A stretch of DNA of 64,000 bases from Planctomycetota bacterium (GCA_029550525.1 JAKPHF010000064.1:248001-312000); one strand, 5' to 3'. Numbered from the stretch's first letter, positions 21,194 through 30,985 are shown. Made by a program: numbers and translations. Notes: a model not told the origin generated them from the letters alone.

Positions 21194-21835
21194 GTGGAGC
21201 ATGCCATGAAACTGCCTGAACTCGAGAGCCCCGAACGCTATGCGGGCTTGTACGTGTTTGATTTCGGCGACCAGACCGCGGTGGGTTACACGGCCGAGGA
21301 GATCGCCGTCCTGCTCGAGTCGGAGCGGTACAAAGACGGCAAGGTTTACCGCATCCACCGAGCGTTGCCCGACGGCACGATGGAACTTCAGGGCGTGCCG
21401 CGGGAAAGATTCCTCAGCGAAGAGGGCATGTTCTTCTACCGTCGGGATCTGGATTCCGCGCGGAACGATTTCGCCGAGCTGGACGATCTGGCCCGGCGCG
21501 TGGCGCCGCCGTGCCGGATGAAGCTGCAGTTGGCCCGTCTGGCGCCCGCCGGAAGTGATGTGGCCGGGCAGTCACAGGCGACGGGCGAGACGTACATGAC
21601 GGTGCTGATCTATCCGGCTGAGTACACGCATGACGTGTCGAAATGGCTGAGCGACGCCGACTTCCGGGGCGGCGACTACGTCGAGGGCGGAATCAGCCTG
21701 GTGACGAACTATTACGAGATGAGGGCGACGGTGCTCGAGCGGCGGCAACTCTGGCCCGCCACCGGCATGTCCCGCCCGGCCGAGGAAGTGCTGGCCACGA
21801 CGCACCTGGCGATTCAGCGCCGCCTGGCGGGGTGA
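21194..21835 (+). CDS. conserved hypothetical protein
   Basis: 213 aa, 10 nt after tyrS; no family recognised. Confidence 0.7.
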   Translation: MEHAMKLPELESPERYAGLYVFDFGDQTAVGYTAEEIAVLLESERYKDGKVYRIHRALPDGTMELQGVPRERFLSEEGMFFYRRDLDSARNDFAELDDLARRVAPPCRMKLQLARLAPAGSDVAGQSQATGETYMTVLIYPAEYTHDVSKWLSDADFRGGDYVEGGISLVTNYYEMRATVLERRQLWPATGMSRPAEEVLATTHLAIQRRLAG

Positions 21836-21884
21836 TCGCCATCCCGAAACCGGCCCGATGGCGTACAATAGGGCAGGTGCGGCG

Positions 21885-22178
21885 ATGGAATTCATCGGCG
21901 AAGTCATTGAGGTCCAGACCGAAGGGGTGGTCAAGCGGCCGGCCCGGTTCCGCTGGCGCGGCCACGACTACCAGATCACCCGCATTCTCCACAGTTGGCA
22001 CGACTATTCCATGCCCACGGGTTTTCGGCATCCCAAGTGGACCATGCGCCGTCACCGCAACTGCTACATCGTCGAGACGGACACGCACGAGCGGTTCGAG
22101 ATCTACTTCGACCGCGGCAAGAAGCGGCCTGACTGGGTGTTGCTCAAGCACCTGGGTGCCGTACCGGTCGTGCATTAG
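21885..22178 (+). CDS. small basic hypothetical protein (DUF6504-like)
   Basis: MEFIGEVIEVQTEGVVKRPARFRWRGHDYQITRILHSWHDY...RFEIYFDRGKKRPDWVLLKHLG. Confidence 0.65.
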   Translation: MEFIGEVIEVQTEGVVKRPARFRWRGHDYQITRILHSWHDYSMPTGFRHPKWTMRRHRNCYIVETDTHERFEIYFDRGKKRPDWVLLKHLGAVPVVH

Positions 22179-22462
22179 GCCACTGCGCAACCGTTGCCCG
22201 CAAGAAGGAATTTGCCATAGAGACTCAGAGACAGCAGAGAGAACGGCTTGGTCAAAACAATCAGAACAAGCCGTCAGCTCTGAGTTGTAGCCAAACGGGC
22301 GGCTCATCGCTGCTGTGCGCAAAATCTTGGCACTTGCGAAGAGCACAAGCAGTCCCAAGGCTGTTTGCATATAGTCCGGTTCTTGAGAGGGATCGCGTGC
22401 ACGCCGGTCCACATTTCCCTGCGTGCCTCGCCCGCTTGTGGCGTATACGTCACTCGTCCTCT

Positions 22463-22590
22463 TGGCCCCGTAAGGGGCAACGGTCAATAGCCGGGTGGCG
22501 TAAGCCCCCGGTAGGCGGCGAGGGGCCATTCGCTTCATTCCTTTTGTTTCATGGAGCCCCGACCGGGGCGACAGACGCCAACTCGGCGTC
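22463..22590 (+). repeat. REP-like intergenic element, copy A
   Basis: ggccccgtaaggggcaacggtcaatagccgggtggcgtaagcccccggt...catggagccccgaccggggcgacag; matches copy A' (inverted) and copy B. Confidence 0.75.
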
Positions 22591-22649
22591 GAGACACGGT
22601 TGATGTCGCTCGCCAGTGCGTTGGAGCACGCCTGCATTACTCGCTTATC

Positions 22650-22752
22650 GGCTGGGAACTGTCGCCCCGTTCGGGGCTGACCATTGTCTATCACAATGAA
22701 CCGGGGGCTGACGCGCCCGGCTATTGACTACCGCCCGCAAGCGGGCCGGTAT
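22650..22752 (-). repeat. REP-like intergenic element, copy A' (inverted)
   Basis: Reverse complement reads gcccgcttgcgggcggtagtcaatagccgggcgcgtcagcccccggtt...tcagccccgaacggggcgacag, collinear with copy A. Confidence 0.75.
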
Positions 22753-22785
22753 GGAACATGCACTCGTGCATTACCGCGTTGCCGC

Positions 22786-23895
22786 TCATGGAACCGGACA
22801 GGCCGGTTGCGTAGCCGGCACGTAGATGATCCGCGTGGGCTGCGTGGGCAGGTACGCGTTGCGAGCGGGGATGTCGAGCCGATTGAACGGCTTGTAATCC
22901 TGGATCGCACCGACGCGGGCGATGCGAAGACTCTTGCGCAAAATGCCCTTGCCGCTGGCCGTGCTGTCGCTGAAGCGGCCCTGACCGTAGCCCACTCCCT
23001 TGGTTCCCGACAGGTTTGAAGAGAAGTATTTCAAGCCGACGATTTTGCCCTTCTTCTTCTCGCCGCGCCCGTCGTCAGCCTTCGCTTGCGCTTCGGACTC
23101 CGGCTCGCGAATCCAGTCGATGAAGACGACGGAATGCCCACCGGGCGGTGTGGTGCTGTAGCTGAGGAAATCGCCGGGCTTGGCGTCTTCGAAGTCTTCG
23201 ATCGCCCGGCCCAGGCCGTAGGACGTGATGGCTCGCTGCTCACAGTCGCCGGGGCCTTCGATGTACCACAGCTGGAGCATGTTGAACAGATCGTTGAACG
23301 TCATGCCGTTGAAGTCATCGGGATCCAGTCCCTTCTGGATGTTCCGCAGCTTCATGGCCCGGATGAAGATTTCGAACGTCAGCCCGCAGCAGTAACTGCA
23401 TCGCGAACCGTCGGGATAGGCTTTGGCCACGACCATGCCCTTGTACCACATGTCCTGCGTGACGCCGTTGTACAGATCGTACTCGCGGGGCGTCCAGCCG
23501 CAGTGGTAGGGGTACGAACCGTCGAGCGGATAAGCGTCGATGACGCGCAGGACGTAGGGATTGAGCGAGCCCTCTTCGTCGTCCTGGATGATCTCCTCGC
23601 GGGCCATGGCCTTTTGGAGATGCTTGTCCACGGGCGAAAAGCCGCGCTCGTCCACGGGATAGACGCGGGGCGTATAGGTGTACCGGCGAGGCGGGGGCTT
23701 GGCGGCGGAGGCGGGCTGGGTGGTTGATGAGTCGGTCGCAGGGGCCGGCTCCAGCGTCGTGTCGACCGGCGAAGCGGCGGCGTCCGACCGGCTGGACGGG
23801 TGAGCTGCCGCACCGGTCGAGAGACTTTGGCAGCCCGCGAATGCCGTCAGAATGCCTATTCCGGCCAGGATACCCAAGACATGCCTCGAGTTCAT
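22786..23895 (-). CDS. hypothetical lipoprotein (NlpC/P60-like context, uncertain)
   Basis: Start MNSRHVLGILAGIGILTAFAGCQSL with lipobox (FAGC); 'CSYCCGLTFEIFIRAM', 'KPGDFLSYSTTPPGGHSVVFIDW' suggests a cysteine-peptidase-like fold. Confidence 0.7.
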   Translation of the reverse strand: MNSRHVLGILAGIGILTAFAGCQSLSTGAAAHPSSRSDAAASPVDTTLEPAPATDSSTTQPASAAKPPPRRYTYTPRVYPVDERGFSPVDKHLQKAMAREEIIQDDEEGSLNPYVLRVIDAYPLDGSYPYHCGWTPREYDLYNGVTQDMWYKGMVVAKAYPDGSRCSYCCGLTFEIFIRAMKLRNIQKGLDPDDFNGMTFNDLFNMLQLWYIEGPGDCEQRAITSYGLGRAIEDFEDAKPGDFLSYSTTPPGGHSVVFIDWIREPESEAQAKADDGRGEKKKGKIVGLKYFSSNLSGTKGVGYGQGRFSDSTASGKGILRKSLRIARVGAIQDYKPFNRLDIPARNAYLPTQPTRIIYVPATQPACPVP

Positions 23896-24038
23896 GATGG
23901 CCTCCGAATAAGGGGGTTGCTGACACGGATTCAGACTTGCCTTATACTCCCTCTCCTGTCGCCGTCGCAAGCGGTTTTTCGTGTGGCAGAGTCGAAAGTG
24001 TCGCCCCCGCAGCATCTCCGCCAGGAAGGAGGCCTGAA

Positions 24039-25295
24039 GTGAGCAATCCGTCCGTCGAAAAAGCGTACCAACTCGCCAAAGAGCGCTATGCCGAGCTCGG
24101 TGTCGATACCGACAAGGCCATGGCCGCCCTGAAGCGGATCCCGGTGTCTCTGCATTGCTGGCAGGGGGATGACGTGGGCGGATTCGAGTCCGCCATGGGG
24201 CTGAGCGGCGGCATCCAGGCCACCGGCAACTACCCCGGCAAGGCCCGCACGCCCGACGAACTCCGTGCCGATCTGGATTTGGCGTACAGCCTGATCCCCG
24301 GCAAGCACCGCCTGAACCTGCACGCCATCTACCTGGACGCCGGCAAGAAGGTCGAGCGCAACGCCATTAAGCCCGAGCACTTCGCGAGCTGGATCGACTG
24401 GGCCAAGGGCAAGCTGCACGGCATGGACTTCAACCCGACGTACTTCTCGCATCCCAAGGCCGCCGACGGTTTCACGCTGTCGCATCAGGATGAGGGGATC
24501 CGCAAGTACTGGATCGAGCACGGCATCGCCTGCCGCAAGATCGGCGAGGCGTTCGGCAAGCAACTGGGCACGACGTGCGTGACCAACTTCTGGATTCCCG
24601 ACGGCTACAAGGACATGGTGGTGGACAAGAAGGCCCCGCGGGAACGGCTGGTCCAGTCGCTGGACGCCATCTTCGCCGAGAAGATCGATCCGAAGTACAA
24701 CCTGGACGCCGTGGAAGGCAAGCTGTTCGGCATCGGGGCCGAGAGCTACACCGTCGGCTCGCACGATTTCTACCTGGCCTACGCGGTGTCGCGCGGTGTG
24801 CTGCTCACGCTGGACGCGGGCCACTTCCACCCGACGGAGGTGATCTCGCAGAAGCTGTCGGCGGTATTGTGCTTCGCCAAAGAACTGCTCTTGCACGTCA
24901 GCCGGCCCGTGCGCTGGGACAGCGATCACGTGGTGATCCTGGACGATGAGCTGTACGCCATCGCCCAGGAGATCGTCCGCAACGGCTACACGGACAAGGT
25001 CCACATCGGCCTGGACTACTTCGACGCCAGCATCAACCGCGTGGCGGCCTGGGTGATCGGGACGCGGAACATGATCAAGGCGCTGCTGGCCGCTCTGCTG
25101 GAGCCGACGGACCGGCTGCGTCAGTACGAGACCAGCGGCGACTTCACTTCGCGGTTGGCCATGCTGGAGGAGGTCAAGACGCTGCCGTTCGGTGCAGTGT
25201 GGGATTACTACTGCCTGCAGTCCGGCGTGCCCGTCGGGCCCGACTGGCTGGCCAAGGTCAAGGAGTACGAGGCCAACGTCCTGAGCAAGCGCTGA
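24039..25295 (+). CDS. rhaA: L-rhamnose isomerase
   Basis: GTG start after strong SD (ggaagga); '[18 protein letters not shown]...[44 protein letters not shown]'. Confidence 0.95.
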   Translation: MSNPSVEKAYQLAKERYAELGVDTDKAMAALKRIPVSLHCWQGDDVGGFESAMGLSGGIQATGNYPGKARTPDELRADLDLAYSLIPGKHRLNLHAIYLDAGKKVERNAIKPEHFASWIDWAKGKLHGMDFNPTYFSHPKAADGFTLSHQDEGIRKYWIEHGIACRKIGEAFGKQLGTTCVTNFWIPDGYKDMVVDKKAPRERLVQSLDAIFAEKIDPKYNLDAVEGKLFGIGAESYTVGSHDFYLAYAVSRGVLLTLDAGHFHPTEVISQKLSAVLCFAKELLLHVSRPVRWDSDHVVILDDELYAIAQEIVRNGYTDKVHIGLDYFDASINRVAAWVIGTRNMIKALLAALLEPTDRLRQYETSGDFTSRLAMLEEVKTLPFGAVWDYYCLQSGVPVGPDWLAKVKEYEANVLSKR

Positions 25296-25301
25296 GCATT
25301 G

Positions 25302-25332
25302 TTCACCACGGAGGCACGGAGGGCACGGAGAA
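25302..25332 (+). repeat. left arm of 31-bp inverted repeat flanking GxxExxY cassette
   Basis: TTCACCACGGAGGCACGGAGGGCACGGAGAA; 30/31 identical to reverse complement of 25750-25780. Confidence 0.9.
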
Positions 25333-25352
25333 ATGCTGGACGAGCATGAACC

Positions 25353-25732
25353 ATGTCCAAGCTTCTGTGGGAAGGGCTCACTGATCGGATCATCGGCGCG
25401 GCCATCGACGTGCACAAGGAGCTGGGGCCTGGCTTGCTCGAGTCGGCATATGAAGAGTGACTTTGTCGTGAACTGGACTGGGCAGAAATCAGCTGCAGGC
25501 GTCAAGTCGAAGTGCCGGTACGTTACAAGGGTCAGGCAATCGACGTTAATTACCGCATTGACGTCCTGGTCGAAGACAGAGTACTGCTCGAACTGAGGGC
25601 GGTTGAGACGCTGCTCCCGCTCCATGAGGCACAACTGCTCACGTACATGAAGCTGAGCGGCATGCGGGTGGGCCTGCCATCAACTTCAACACGACGGTCC
25701 TTGTCGAGGGTGTTCGCAGACGTGTGCTTTGA
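25353..25732 (+). pseudogene. GxxExxY family protein pseudogene
   Basis: [104 protein letters not shown] then +1 frame INFNTTVLVEGVRRRVL*; in-frame TGA near 25458 and a frameshift near 25677. Confidence 0.88.
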
Positions 25733-25749
25733 CAACCGGCTACGGAGGC

Positions 25750-25780
25750 TTCTCCGTGCCCTCCGTGTCTCCGTGGTGAA
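25750..25780 (-). repeat. right arm of 31-bp inverted repeat flanking GxxExxY cassette
   Basis: TTCTCCGTGCCCTCCGTGTCTCCGTGGTGAA; inverted match to 25302-25332 with one mismatch. Confidence 0.9.
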
Positions 25781-25800
25781 AACTCTGGAGGTTTGATATC

Positions 25801-26958
25801 GTGATTGCAGGTCCCATTCTCGGCGTGTTGTATCACTCCATCGGCGGCTTCGCTTCGGGCAGCTTTTATATTCCCTACCGCAAGGTGAAGAACTGGGCGT
25901 GGGAGGTGTACTGGCTGGCGGGCGGCGTTTTCTCGTGGATCATCGCTCCGGCGTTCTTTGCCTGGGCGGTCGCCCGGGCGGCCGGCGTGGATCTGCTGCC
26001 GATTCTGCAGGAGGGCCTGCGGGAGCATCGCACGGCCATGATCTGGGCGTACATCTTCGGGGCCATGTGGGGAGTCGGCGGGCTGACGTTCGGCCTGACC
26101 ATGCGCTACCTGGGCATGTCGCTGGGCATGGCGGTGGCGCTGGGCTTCTGCGCGTTCTTCGGCACGCTCGTGCCGCCGCTGCTGGGCATGGTGGTCGGCT
26201 TCGGCTGGTTCGGCGGGCTGGAACAATACCTGCCACCGATCTACGACCAGAATTTCCTCGATTTGCTCAAGAGCCCCTCGGGCCTGGTCACGCTTGCCGG
26301 CCTGGGCGTCTGCCTGGCCGGCATCGCCCTGTGCGGCAAGGCCGGCATGAGCAAGGAACGTGAACTGCCCGAAGAGGACAAGAAGGCGACCATTGCCGAG
26401 TTCAGCTACGTCAAGGGCATGTGGGTGGCGGTGTTCTCGGGGATCATGAGCGCGTGCATGGCGTTCGCGATCAAGTCGGGCGATCCCATGGGCGCGATCG
26501 CGCAGGCCAAGGGTGTCTCCGACGTGTTCAAGAACACGCCCGTGCTCATCGTGGTGTTGCTGGGCGGGTTCACCACGAACTTCATCTGGTGCATGATCCT
26601 GTGCGCCATGAACGGCTCGTTCAGCCACTTCTTCAGCGGGCGGGGAGCGTCGATCACGAGCAACTACTTCTTCTCGGCCCTGGCCGGCACGACCTGGTAC
26701 CTGCAGTTCTTCTTCTACAGCATGGGCACGACCAAGATGGGCAAATATGACTTCGCCAGTTGGACACTGCACATGGCGACCATCATCATCTTCTCTAACA
26801 TGTGGGGCCTCATTCTGCAGGAGTGGAAGGGCACCAGCCGGCGAACGCACAATCTGATCCGGCTGGGCATCATCGTGCTCATCGCTTCGACGGTGATCGT
26901 GGGCGGCGGTACGTACATGAAGACGGCGGAGATGGCCGCGACGGCGCCCGCGCATTGA
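25801..26958 (+). CDS. rhaT: L-rhamnose-proton symporter
   Basis: 385 aa, GTG start, SD ggagg; 'HSIGGFASGSFYIPYRKVKNWAWEVYWLAGGVFSWIIAP', 10-TM RhaT architecture; next to rhaA. Confidence 0.93.
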   Translation: MIAGPILGVLYHSIGGFASGSFYIPYRKVKNWAWEVYWLAGGVFSWIIAPAFFAWAVARAAGVDLLPILQEGLREHRTAMIWAYIFGAMWGVGGLTFGLTMRYLGMSLGMAVALGFCAFFGTLVPPLLGMVVGFGWFGGLEQYLPPIYDQNFLDLLKSPSGLVTLAGLGVCLAGIALCGKAGMSKERELPEEDKKATIAEFSYVKGMWVAVFSGIMSACMAFAIKSGDPMGAIAQAKGVSDVFKNTPVLIVVLLGGFTTNFIWCMILCAMNGSFSHFFSGRGASITSNYFFSALAGTTWYLQFFFYSMGTTKMGKYDFASWTLHMATIIIFSNMWGLILQEWKGTSRRTHNLIRLGIIVLIASTVIVGGGTYMKTAEMAATAPAH

Positions 26959-26980
26959 GCGGAGGCCGTCAGATGGGCGT

Positions 26981-27009
26981 CGACCAGCGTTAGGAGCGTA
27001 CGCTGGTCG
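26981..27009. terminator. hairpin downstream of rhaT (candidate terminator)
   Basis: cgaccagcgt-taggagcgt-acgctggtcg, 10-bp perfect stem 23 nt after rhaT stop; no T-tract. Confidence 0.4.
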
Positions 27010-27075
27010 GCAAGGTCAGTGGCGCGACAGATAGCCCACACGGACACGATAAGGAAAAGGATCCCACAGGAGAGA

Positions 27076-27111
27076 AGGGAGGCAACGGAGAGGCATCTCC
27101 GTTGCCTCCCT
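27076..27111. repeat. 16-bp perfect inverted repeat with 4-nt loop
   Basis: agggaggcaacggaga-ggca-tctccgttgcctccct. Confidence 0.8.
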
Positions 27112-27345
27112 CGCTTCTCGTCAGCCTACCCTCGTCGGAAGTATCAGTGGAGCGCTGCTGAGCGGCAGGGTTGCCGGTCTTATGTGTACTCGCGGGCTCG
27201 ATTGCCCGGGCAGCTCAAGGAACGTCCGAGACGCTCAGAGAGCGTCATCCTCGGCGCGCGGAGGCCACGGAGAAGACGGCTGCGAGTCGGCCCGCTGCAG
27301 ATTGTGCGGTGGACAACCATCGACTTGCTGGGTTCGCCGCTGACG

Positions 27346-27470
27346 CTGCCCCGCAAGGGGCAGCGGTCAGTAGCCGGGCGGCGTCAGCTCCCGGTTGGCG
27401 ACGTGGCTCCGTTCGCTTCCTTCCTTTCGTCTCATGGAGCCCCGATAGGGGCGAGAGATGCAACGCGGCG
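27346..27470 (+). repeat. REP-like intergenic element, copy B
   Basis: ctgccccgcaaggggcagcggtcagtagccgggcggcgtcagctcccggttgg...ctcatggagccccgataggggcgagag; collinear with copy A at 22463. Confidence 0.75.
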
Positions 27471-27522
27471 TTCGATCACAAGCTATGGAGGGCTCTCAGC
27501 TGTCACTAGGCTGGCCGGTGTC

Positions 27523-27570
27523 TAGCTCACAGCTCACAGCTCACAGCTCATAGCTTAGAGCTCACAGCTT
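27523..27570. repeat. short-period array AGCTCACAGCTCATAGCTC
   Basis: tagctcacagctcacagctcacagctcatagcttagagctcacagctt; same motif at 41929, 42100, 43511, 53514, 54477. Confidence 0.8.
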
Positions 27571-27571
27571 G

Positions 27572-28846
27572 TCACGTTACCGCGACGTGGGCGCGGCGGG
27601 ATTCGTAGGCTTCGCAGACGGTGCGAAAGACCTGGTCCACGGTGATCTGCTGCATGCAGAGGTTGTTGCGGCAGGCGGACAGGCGGTTGTTGTAAGCGTT
27701 CACGCAGGGGCTGCAGGCAAGGCCCGCCCACAGGATGTGGCTGCGCGGCGAGCGGACGCCGAAGGCGGCGGGTGTCTCGGGCCCGAAAAGCGTCACTACA
27801 TCGATGCCGGTCAGGCTCGCGAAATGAGCGGGGCCGCTGTCGTTGGTGATCAGCACTTCAGCTAGATTGTAGAGTGCCATGAGCTCGGACATGCTGGTGC
27901 GGCCGGCCATGTTCACGCAGCGATCCGATCCGACCGAACGGGCGAGCTCGGCCACCGGCCCGGCTTCCGACGGCGCGCCGGTGAACGCGATATTGAGCTC
28001 GGGATACTGACGCAGCAGCCGGCGGGCCAGTTCGAGATAGCGCTCCTGCGGCCACTTGCGCAGGGGCAGCAGATCGCTGCAGTTGGCGTTCAGCAGGATC
28101 AGCGGTGTGACGTCATCTTTTCCCAGGAGTTCGCGCAGCGTGCGCCGGACGGAAGCGGTGTCGGCGTCGCTCGCCCGGAACGAACCGGGCGCGTTCGACG
28201 ATCCCTGTTCGCTTGGCAGCATGGCGTCCGGCTCTTTCTTGAATCGCAGGTTGAGTGCCGGCAACGTATCCGGATCGGCGGTGATGGCCTCGACTTGCAT
28301 GAGGAAGATGTCACCCGCGTGCAGGTGCGAGTTGAACGAAAGCCGATGGGTCATGAGGTCGCCTCGATAGGGGCCGCCACCAGCGAATCCGTGGAAGCCG
28401 ACGCGCCGGCGAGCGCCGCTCAGGTAGCTGAGGACAGCCGACGAGCGGGCGAAGAACTCGAAATCGACGGCGGTGTCGATCTTCTCGCGTCGCATACGGG
28501 CGAGAGCACGGAGCGTGTCCCCGGCAAACCGCACGAGACCCTTGGTGCGGATGGCGATGACATTCTCGGGCGGGATGAGACGCATGAAGTCCAGGATGGG
28601 GCGGTTTTCCTCAAAGACGAGGAAGAAAACATTCTCCGCACCGACCATTTGGATGGCACGGCGCAGAGCGGGGCCGGCCAGTACGGTGGCGCCTTGCTCG
28701 GCCAACTTGACGATGACAATACGGCGAGGCGGGCCGGCCGGTGTTCGTCCGCGCAGGAGCGTGGCCGCTCGCCGCAGTTGCGTGAGCACCCAGCATGTGG
28801 GAACGCCCAGCCAACAGTCCAGGCGTCGCATGGTGTTGATGTTCAT
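27572..28846 (-). CDS. glycosyltransferase family 9 (heptosyltransferase-like)
   Basis: 424 aa; 'IVIVKLAEQGATVLAGPALRRA', 'LITNDSGPAHFASLTGIDVVTLFGPETPAAFG..SHILWAGLACSPCVNAYNNRLSACRNNLCMQQITVDQV'. Confidence 0.88.
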   Translation of the reverse strand: MNINTMRRLDCWLGVPTCWVLTQLRRAATLLRGRTPAGPPRRIVIVKLAEQGATVLAGPALRRAIQMVGAENVFFLVFEENRPILDFMRLIPPENVIAIRTKGLVRFAGDTLRALARMRREKIDTAVDFEFFARSSAVLSYLSGARRRVGFHGFAGGGPYRGDLMTHRLSFNSHLHAGDIFLMQVEAITADPDTLPALNLRFKKEPDAMLPSEQGSSNAPGSFRASDADTASVRRTLRELLGKDDVTPLILLNANCSDLLPLRKWPQERYLELARRLLRQYPELNIAFTGAPSEAGPVAELARSVGSDRCVNMAGRTSMSELMALYNLAEVLITNDSGPAHFASLTGIDVVTLFGPETPAAFGVRSPRSHILWAGLACSPCVNAYNNRLSACRNNLCMQQITVDQVFRTVCEAYESRRAHVAVT

Positions 28847-28940
28847 GGCATCCTGCCTTCGAGAGCGGGTTTACTTCCGCTTTTCGCGAATCTCCAATCT
28901 CACACTTGAATGTGTTCGAGGACGGTCATCTCCTCTTCCG

Positions 28941-29020
28941 AGGCGGGCAAGATGCCCGCTCCCCAGGCCCCAGCCCCCAGCCCCCGTTTCTCAAGCCTCA
29001 AGCCTCAGGTCTCAAGCCTA
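28941..29020. repeat. repeat island: GGCGGGCAAGATGCCCGC hairpin, CCCAGGCCCCAGCCCCCAGCCCCC, and CTCAAGCCTCAAGCCTCAGGTCTCAAGCCT arrays
   Basis: Read directly; abuts the stop codon of the downstream (- strand) GT39 gene. Confidence 0.75.
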
Positions 29021-30985
29021 TTCCTTCACATTCGTTATCACCATCCAATCGCTGTCCTTCTTGGCTTCGTCGGGGGCGAAGCCGATAACGCGAGCAAGGT
29101 TGCCCATGCCCGCCATCTTGGCCAGGCCGTATTCGTCACGGTCGAGGATGAGATACACCGGCTTGGGCGATTCGAGCAACGATCGGGCTCGATCCATCAC
29201 CATGCTCCGCAGATTGTCGTGGCTCTTGGTGCGATCGACAAATAGATTGACGATCTCGGCCGGTTGGATCATCTGCTTGGTGTAGCGAGCATAATAGAAG
29301 CTCAGTCGCGAATCCTGGCGTCGGCTGACCCAGTACACGTCGGCGTCGTCAGGAACACCGTTGTCCTCGAGAACCTGGTGAAGCGCGGTCACCTTGCCGA
29401 TGTTGTTCATCGCCTGGCCGCAGAAGAACCACGAGGCCATGAATGCCAGCACGGACGTGGTTGCCGTCAGGCCGAAGGCGACCCAGGCGCGACCCAGCAC
29501 AAACGCCAATCCGGCCAGGAGAAGCAGCACGAGTGTGCCGGCCGCGATGATAGTGAGGGCCATCGCCAGGTCCGGCATTTCGCGGCGGAGGAAGAAGTAG
29601 CCGCCGATAAGACCGCCGACGCCGGCGAGAGCCAGGATCGGCAGGAGCACGCGACCGGGCCGTATCCATCGTTGCGGCTCAGCGTAGAATCGCTCGGCCA
29701 CTACGCCCAGCAGGAGCACGAGGGCGGGGATCATCGGGGCCACGTAATAGGGCTTCTTGAACTCGATGAGCGACATGACGACCGCGCCGATCAACGCCCA
29801 CAGCCCCGCGTACAACAGGGCGGACCGTTCGCGGGCGTACTTGCGCAGCCACGGCGCCGCGGCAGCCTCGAACACCATGAACACCCACGGCAGGACCATG
29901 CCGGCGATCCTCGGCACGTAGTAAAAGATGCCGCGCGGCCGTGTGTCATCGTACTTGCCCTGAACCCGCTGCATGTACTGCCAGTTCCACAGATTCCAGG
30001 CGTGCGGGTGCTCGCGGCCCACGAGGTACATCCAGGGCACGAAGCACAGGGCGAACACCACCAGGCCGGGGAGAATGTACAGCTCCTTGAAGGCTTGGAT
30101 GGTGCGCCGGCCGATGCCGGGATTGCCGAAGAGGTCCGCCAGTGCCAGCGTCCAACCCTGGCCGTACGCGCGAAGGGCTGCCTTACCGGATCCCGGACTG
30201 CGCTGGAGGAGGATGCTCCAGGCCTGTTGCGTGCCCTGGGCGACGAACGACAGGGGACGGTCGAGATACCACCAGGCGGCGATCGGAAGGGCGACCATGA
30301 CCAGCGGGAACGGTCCCTTGGCCATCATGCCCATGCCGAGCGCGACATAATAGAAAAAAAAGTGCAAGCGCCGCTTGTTCGAGCCCAAGGGCTGGTTGAC
30401 GCCGATCCAGAAGTGGAAGTGGGCCCACACGCAGCAGAACGTGAGCAGCATCTCCACCGTGGCATTGGGGGCATACAGGAGGAAGAACAGGCTGGAGGCG
30501 CCCACGACGGCGGTGACGCGTCCCACGCGAGGACTGAACATGAACGCGGCCAGTTTCCACAGGAGCAAGACCGTACCAAACGCAGCCAGCGCCGACGGCA
30601 GACGGGCGATGAACGTGGTAACCGGCAGGCCCGTGTTCGGGTCGTGGGGTAACACGTACGACAGACCGGCGATGATCCAGTAGGGCAGTGGCGGCTTGCG
30701 GACGTAGGGCTCACCCAGGTAGTGCGGCACGAGCCAGTTGCCGGTCATGCGCATGTCGCGGGCGCATTGGGCCACCAGTGCCTCGTGGTCACCCATCTTG
30801 GGCCCGCCGGTCACGGGCACCAGCGTGGCCACGAAGACGAATAGGAGAATGACCAAGTCCAATCCCCACCGTCGACTTGTGGCAGCCGGATGCTCTGGAT
30901 GCGTCCCCACCTCGTCGGCGGGACTGCTGGTCGTCACATTCATGGGCAGACTCCGTTCATTACCGTCTGCGTTCGGTTTACGCAT
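29018..30985 (-). CDS. glycosyltransferase family 39 / ArnT-like membrane protein
   Basis: 655 aa; 'GDHEALVAQCARDMRMTGNWLVPHYLGEPYVRKPPLPYW' is a GT39/ArnT signature; probable start MNVTTSS at about 30943. Confidence 0.85.
   Translation of the reverse strand: MRKPNADGNERSLPMNVTTSSPADEVGTHPEHPAATSRRWGLDLVILLFVFVATLVPVTGGPKMGDHEALVAQCARDMRMTGNWLVPHYLGEPYVRKPPLPYWIIAGLSYVLPHDPNTGLPVTTFIARLPSALAAFGTVLLLWKLAAFMFSPRVGRVTAVVGASSLFFLLYAPNATVEMLLTFCCVWAHFHFWIGVNQPLGSNKRRLHFFFYYVALGMGMMAKGPFPLVMVALPIAAWWYLDRPLSFVAQGTQQAWSILLQRSPGSGKAALRAYGQGWTLALADLFGNPGIGRRTIQAFKELYILPGLVVFALCFVPWMYLVGREHPHAWNLWNWQYMQRVQGKYDDTRPRGIFYYVPRIAGMVLPWVFMVFEAAAAPWLRKYARERSALLYAGLWALIGAVVMSLIEFKKPYYVAPMIPALVLLLGVVAERFYAEPQRWIRPGRVLLPILALAGVGGLIGGYFFLRREMPDLAMALTIIAAGTLVLLLLAGLAFVLGRAWVAFGLTATTSVLAFMASWFFCGQAMNNIGKVTALHQVLEDNGVPDDADVYWVSRRQDSRLSFYYARYTKQMIQPAEIVNLFVDRTKSHDNLRSMVMDRARSLLESPKPVYLILDRDEYGLAKMAGMGNLARVIGFAPDEAKKDSDWMVITNVKE

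Noticed and set aside
22334-22603. 89-aa ORF in the rhaA-upstream gap
   Set aside because: Runs straight through REP-like copy A; likely spurious. Same for 27019..27525 and 27171..27509 through copy B.
25456-25460. TGA at a Cys position in the GxxExxY gene as selenocysteine or recoded stop
   Set aside because: The gene also has a downstream frameshift, no SECIS-like element was seen, and other genes use TGA as a normal stop; a pseudogene is simpler.
27523-27570. CRISPR array
   Set aside because: Repeat unit is only 9-10 bp with no unique spacers and no cas genes in the window.
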